A stretch of DNA of 40,543 nt from Verrucomicrobiota bacterium. Its GTDB lineage: Bacteria > Verrucomicrobiota > Verrucomicrobiia > Limisphaerales > SIBE01. Both the position numbers and the translations under genes were made by a program. Below, piece by piece: positions 40,532-40,543 of this stretch; position 1 is the stretch's first letter, and every line of letters starts with the position of its first letter. The stretch spans positions 1-40,543 of the forward strand of contig JACQWK010000364.1 in assembly GCA_016209525.1 (NCBI GenBank). The letters are read 5' to 3'. Below the pieces are notes generated by a model. That model did not search any database. It was not told the DNA's origin and worked only from the letters and a program-made list of their open reading frames with translations.

Positions 40532-40543
40532 AAAGATGAGCGG

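Larger units (their letters stand above)
39554..40543. other. Gene-poor 1-kb end region made of repeats
   Basis: No frame here has a credible protein: the open frames are Arg/Pro/Ser-rich and follow GC-rich palindromes. The region contains at least six distinct inverted or direct repeat blocks, listed separately. No terminator, tRNA or promoter is recognised. The partner gene (DUF1552) that often follows the upstream PSCyt1 gene is absent inside the window. Confidence 0.7.

Overview
The window looks like chromosome from a Verrucomicrobiota bacterium, probably a Pedosphaera/Limisphaerales-like lineage. The reasons are a division and cell-wall (dcw) cluster with a MurC-MurB fusion, a planctomycete/verrucomicrobial-type cytochrome-domain protein (PSCyt1/DUF1592 family), a neutral-ceramidase-like secreted protein, and gaps filled with several families of palindromic dispersed repeats. 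This placement is inference from gene content; no marker RNA lies in the window.

Left end (1-5922). A secreted protein of unknown function runs off the left edge. Next comes a minus-strand phosphonate biosynthesis set in transcription order: a PEP mutase fused to a sugar-phosphate-type nucleotidyltransferase, phosphonopyruvate decarboxylase, and 2-aminoethylphosphonate transaminase. Together these would make 2-aminoethylphosphonate (AEP) from PEP, and the fused nucleotidyltransferase suggests the product is activated as a nucleotide (CMP-AEP type) for attachment to lipid or glycan. A divergent fragment resembling the C-terminal half of an Fe(II)/2-oxoglutarate oxygenase lies beside it.

Small-gene island (5923-7980, plus strand). 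It holds a secreted coiled-coil protein split by an apparent frameshift, a small lipoprotein, an 84-residue conserved-looking protein behind a near-perfect Shine-Dalgarno sequence, and a truncated Uma2-type nuclease N-terminus.

dcw cluster (7981-29653, minus strand). Transcription runs from a clear mraZ promoter with paired MraZ-type TGGGG boxes: mraZ, a possible hypothetical gene, rsmH, an ftsL-like gene, ftsI, murE, a SIMPL-domain gene, murF, mraY, murD, a LysM gene, ftsW, murG, murC-murB fusion, ddl, ftsQ, ftsA, ftsZ. Many junctions overlap or are separated by a few bases, so the set is probably co-transcribed. The MurE DNPR motif predicts meso-diaminopimelate peptidoglycan. FtsZ is strongly divergent in its nucleotide-binding and T7 loops but keeps the tubulin signature and the C-terminal FtsA-binding peptide. 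Each clean gap longer than about 100 bases inside the cluster contains a different palindromic repeat.

Right part (29840-40543, plus strand). A neutral/alkaline-ceramidase-like secreted protein is followed by a MoxR AAA ATPase, a DUF58 protein and a membrane transglutaminase (the last two overlap by 4 bases), then a large PSCyt1/DUF1587-DUF1592-DUF1588-DUF1585 protein. The final kilobase (39554-40543) has no convincing gene and is a patchwork of inverted repeats.
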